Assembly: GCA_013399115.1 (NCBI GenBank)
Contig: VXAA01000101.1
Span: 97,644-161,643 of the forward strand
Length of the DNA stretch: 64,000 bases
Direction of reading: 5' to 3'
Source of the DNA: Anseranas semipalmata
Taxonomy: Eukaryota; Chordata; Aves; Anseriformes; Anseranatidae
Under the pieces are notes generated by a model, which did no database searches, was not told the origin of the DNA, and saw nothing but the letters and a program-made list of their open reading frames with translations. Of the stretch, positions 60,986-64,000 are shown in pieces; the stretch's first letter is position 1, and each line of letters begins with the position of its first letter. Made by a program: the position numbers and the translations under genes.

Positions 60986-61365
60986 TCACAGAATCACACA
61001 GAATTACAGAACTATTTAGGTTGGAAAAGACCTCCAAGATCACCCAGTCCAACCTATAACCTAACACCACCAAGTCCTCCATTAAACCATGTCACTAAGC
61101 TCTAAATCTACATGTCTTTTGAATACTGCCAGGGATGGTGACTCAACTACTTCCCTGAGCAGCCTGTTCCAATGTCTAACAACCCTTTCAGTAAGTAAAG
61201 AAATTTTTCCTAATATCTAACCTAAACCTCCCCTGGTGCAATTTAAACCCATTTCCCCTTGTCCTATCACCTGGTGCTGCTTAAACTCATTTCCCCTCGT
61301 CCTATCACCTGGCGTGTAGGAGAAGATGGGCGTAGCCACCTAAAGGCAAAACTTCCTTTAGCCAT
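60986..61365 (-). mobile_element. CR1 LINE fragment, longest copy, minus strand
   Basis: The left edge (TCACAGAATCACACAGAATT) is a mutated CR1 3' end. It continues with the TTAGGTTGGAAAAGACCTCC and AGTCCAACCTATAACCTAAC blocks, then GAGCAGCCTGTTCCAATGTC, a TTCCTAATATCTAACC block and TTGTCCTATCACCTGG. It reaches further toward the CR1 interior than the other three copies, but still only about 380 bases. The similarity fades after about 61340, so the right end is approximate. It carries an internal 38-base tandem duplication at 61235-61310. The wording matches the subfamily of the 39390 copy. Confidence 0.93.
61235..61310. repeat. 38-bp tandem duplication inside CR1
   Basis: Two adjacent 38-base units, 61235-61272 and 61273-61310, both start GGTGC and end GTCCTATCACCT or CGTCCTATCACCT. 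They agree at 33 of 38 positions by eye. From what I know of CR1, the usual consensus has this segment once, so the duplication probably arose in this copy or its source. Confidence 0.8.
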
Positions 61366-64000
61366 AACATGACCATGATTTCATTCCTGACATCTAATTC
61401 GTCTTATATATAGAGTCATACATTGCCTGCAGAAAGAGGAATTTAGTGCGGTTATTTCCAGTGCTTGCCAATATACATTATATTGGTGTCTTCAAGTGGA
61501 ACATGTAACAATGTGTAAGTAAAATATGTCTGTTATAATGTAATGAATGCTTACAAAACAGGCTCATTACCACACTGATTACTGGTGATATTCACTGCTC
61601 AATGCCTTCTCTCAAACGTGATCCTTTAGGAAATCAATTTTAATTAAAAAAAAAAAAAAAAGTTAAAATTAATATTTCTGCTGTGCCTGAGCCTTTGGAA
61701 CAAGCAAAGCAACTCAGAATTCATATTTTCTTCTAGAATGTGTGAGAAATGAGAGTATTTTATCTAATGAAGTAGAAGTTATGATAAACAAGTAAATTTG
61801 TTAATGTTTTATTTCAAACTTGGAGCTGTAGATTAGAAAACCAAGAGAATAACTACCCCAGCAAATGTGATTAACATGGAAGGTTCTTGTGGTGGCACTT
61901 GCTTCTGTGAGGCTGTCTGCAGGGCTGTGGGGAAGGGGCAGCAGAGTGAATGCTGGTTTCAGAAGGACTTGGTGAGGCCATATGATGCCTCCTACTTGCT
62001 TTTCTCATTCTCCTTGCTAGTGGTTGGATAGCTCTCATGAGAACCGTACTGCAAACCAAAGGGAAAGAAAAGCCAATGTTAGTGTTAAATACTTACTGGT
62101 ACCGCTGGCACAAGTCCTGTGTTTCAGAAGAAGACATCCTTAGGTTCCCTTGGTCAGATTATGCAGGTGGACTTTGTCTGTTATCAAGGCAAGGAGTTGC
62201 TGGCAGTAGAGCTGCATGGCTCCTGCAAGGTTCATCGTGGAGTCAGAGGCTGTGCATGGAGCTGCATCTTCCTGAGGGCCCTGCTGAGCCTCTGGCTCTC
62301 TTTATAGGATACTCCCAAAAGAGGCTTCAATGTTTTAAAGAAGAGCTGGGTGACTGTCTCAAAAACAGCCATGGGCAAAGACACTTGAATAAAAAGCTTC
62401 CCCTAAATCTGTTTCTCTTTTATCTTTTGGCCCCATCTGTGCAATGGAGAAACATTTCTTTGTACTTCAATGAGCAGGATGTGGATGGCAGCTACCTGTA
62501 TCTCCTGTGCAGCCATACTTTGAGATCTTTGCATTTTGCTCATTTTTTTTCACACCGTAGCTGCTTGGATAGGTGCTACCTGCTAGGTGGTTTGTGGCAA
62601 ACGACTCTTCAAAGCACATGGGGCTGATCCAGCCTTCATCTGTGCAGCTGCTCTGTCAGCCCTTCTCATAGCACAGTGGGAAGATGAAGATGTAAATGGT
62701 ACAGCACTGGTAACAATTTTGTCCTGAATACCTCTGCTAGCTTTGTAACCGCGGACAAGTCAAAATAAAATGTGGTAAATTGTTATGCAAATGAGGAAGG
62801 AAAAAAGTGTTATTTCTTAAGTGTCAGATCTTGCAAATAGATGTATGCAGGCTGACAGGCCCCTGCCCTCATGTAAAGCTCTGAAGAGCTCTGCAAAAGC
62901 AAGACAGGGCATCTTCCTCATGCACTGACTTGCAGGATTGGTACTGAAATATTAAAGGAGCCCTATATTTTTCTATAGAAAGTTACAGTTTGGAAAGGTT
63001 TTTCTGTAGACAGGTTGTAACTGCTTCAGAACTGTGTCCACATGAAGACACAAAATGGTTGCAGTTCCTTTCTTAAAGGGATATTAACTTTTAGTGGATG
63101 TGAATTTAATCTAATCTATCTATTCGTATTAGTCAGATCATGTGTTATCACTGTTGATTATTGGAATTCTGCTTCAGCATTTGAAATTCAGACAGGATGC
63201 TATGAAAGTAAAATTGAGTATGAAATAACTGCAGACAAGTGTGAAACTGACTATCCTGTCTTCATCAAGCAGGAAAAAAAAGCATTTTAAGCTTTGAAAA
63301 ACAAGCTAGGTGGTGAGAAAATTTCTCTGGTGTTGATAATTTCAGCATGCTTCTACTATTTATGTGAACTTCCAAATCCAAAATTTTTAACATTATGTAT
63401 ATATCCCTCATTCATTTCATAGGATGTTTGTTTTTCACCTGTGGAGTCTGGATCATAAAATTCACTAGGCAATTTGTAGGGAATCAGCTGGGAAAATACA
63501 AATTAATGAAGGCCCCAGCAGGCAGCAATTTCCCAATCCCTCACAGATCAAGAGAAGGGGAGAGAAAATCAGAAGTTACCCACCCCTGAATTGTTCGTTG
63601 GTGGTTTACAAGGTGGTGTTTGCACTTTTGTGGCTGAAATCCCTCTGATAGTATCTGCTGTGCCATCCTGTGGCATTTCCCAGGGCCAGCTGGCAGGAAT
63701 CCTTTGCACTTGTGATTTATTTCATACATGACTTGCACCGCAGTTTTATTACTGCTGTAGAACTAGTTAAGACTGAGTTCTAATTAGAGGGACCTTGAGG
63801 GAGAGGAAGACTTTTGAGATTGATCTCAGATCTTTATATTCCTTTTTTTTTTCTTATTTTCCACTGGAAAAAAAAAAAAAAAAGGTTATTTCCCACCCTT
63901 CAGAATGGGAAAATTCATCTGGAGTGTCTACTAGAGTGCACAAGTGTACGATGGAGAGACTCATCTCTTTAGCTCCATCTCATTCATGGCTTGCCATAAA
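61366..64000. other. Unique non-coding sequence to the window end
   Basis: No gene is recognised. A-runs lie at 61646-61661 and near 63868-63883, the latter just after a T run at about 63843-63852. A 196-codon plus frame (62037-62627) follows an acceptor-like pyrimidine tract ending in AG at 62019-62020, but its translation matches no family I know, so I do not annotate it as an exon. Confidence 0.5.

Noticed and set aside
1..64000. tRNA, rRNA, microRNA and CRISPR candidates
   Set aside because: I scanned by eye for cloverleaf A/B boxes, familiar microRNA seeds, rRNA core words and regularly spaced repeats and found none. Only a covariance search could exclude weak cases.

Overview
The window is vertebrate nuclear DNA, almost certainly from a bird. 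The best evidence is four 5'-truncated CR1 LINE copies ending in the diagnostic ATTCTRTG 3' repeats, and a complete avian-type ERVL-like solo LTR. No bacterial, plasmid or phage organisation is present: there are no operons, tRNAs, rRNAs or CRISPR arrays. The species cannot be named from sequence alone.

I recognise no protein-coding gene or exon on either strand. Open frames are short and scattered. The few of 160 to 206 codons match nothing I know, lie partly in repeats, or have codon content typical of non-coding DNA. The window therefore reads as an intergenic desert or the interior of a very large intron. Much of it is low-repeat, AT-rich sequence with patches rich in homeodomain-type TAAT/ATTA cores, octamer-like sites and small inverted repeats. 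That texture is common in conserved regulatory deserts around developmental genes, but conservation cannot be shown from one sequence.

Layout: 1-3.9 kb unique AT-rich DNA; 3.9-4.8 kb a GC-richer avian interspersed repeat and the first CR1; 4.8-23 kb mostly unique DNA with homopolymer and tetranucleotide tracts and a small CpG patch near 11.1 kb; 23.0-23.4 kb an (AAAC)n tract, a long (AAT)n microsatellite and a CpG-dense patch with a strong CTCF-type motif; 24.9 kb an 11-N assembly gap beside T and G runs; 27.5-27.8 kb a CpG-rich patch; 31.3 kb a (CAAAA)n tract; 39.4 kb the second CR1; 41-43 kb candidate regulatory sequence; 45.8-46.3 kb the solo LTR; 48.0 kb the third CR1; 56-58 kb candidate regulatory sequence, a hairpin and a CpG-dense patch; 61.0-61.4 kb the fourth and longest CR1; then unique sequence to the end.

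No previously undescribed gene system is evident. The observations most worth following are the CTCF-motif/CpG/microsatellite cluster at 23.3 kb, perfect inverted repeats inside regulatory-looking sequence (20.7 and 56.5 kb), an 18-bp palindrome at 41.0 kb, and a local tandem duplication inside the last CR1 copy.
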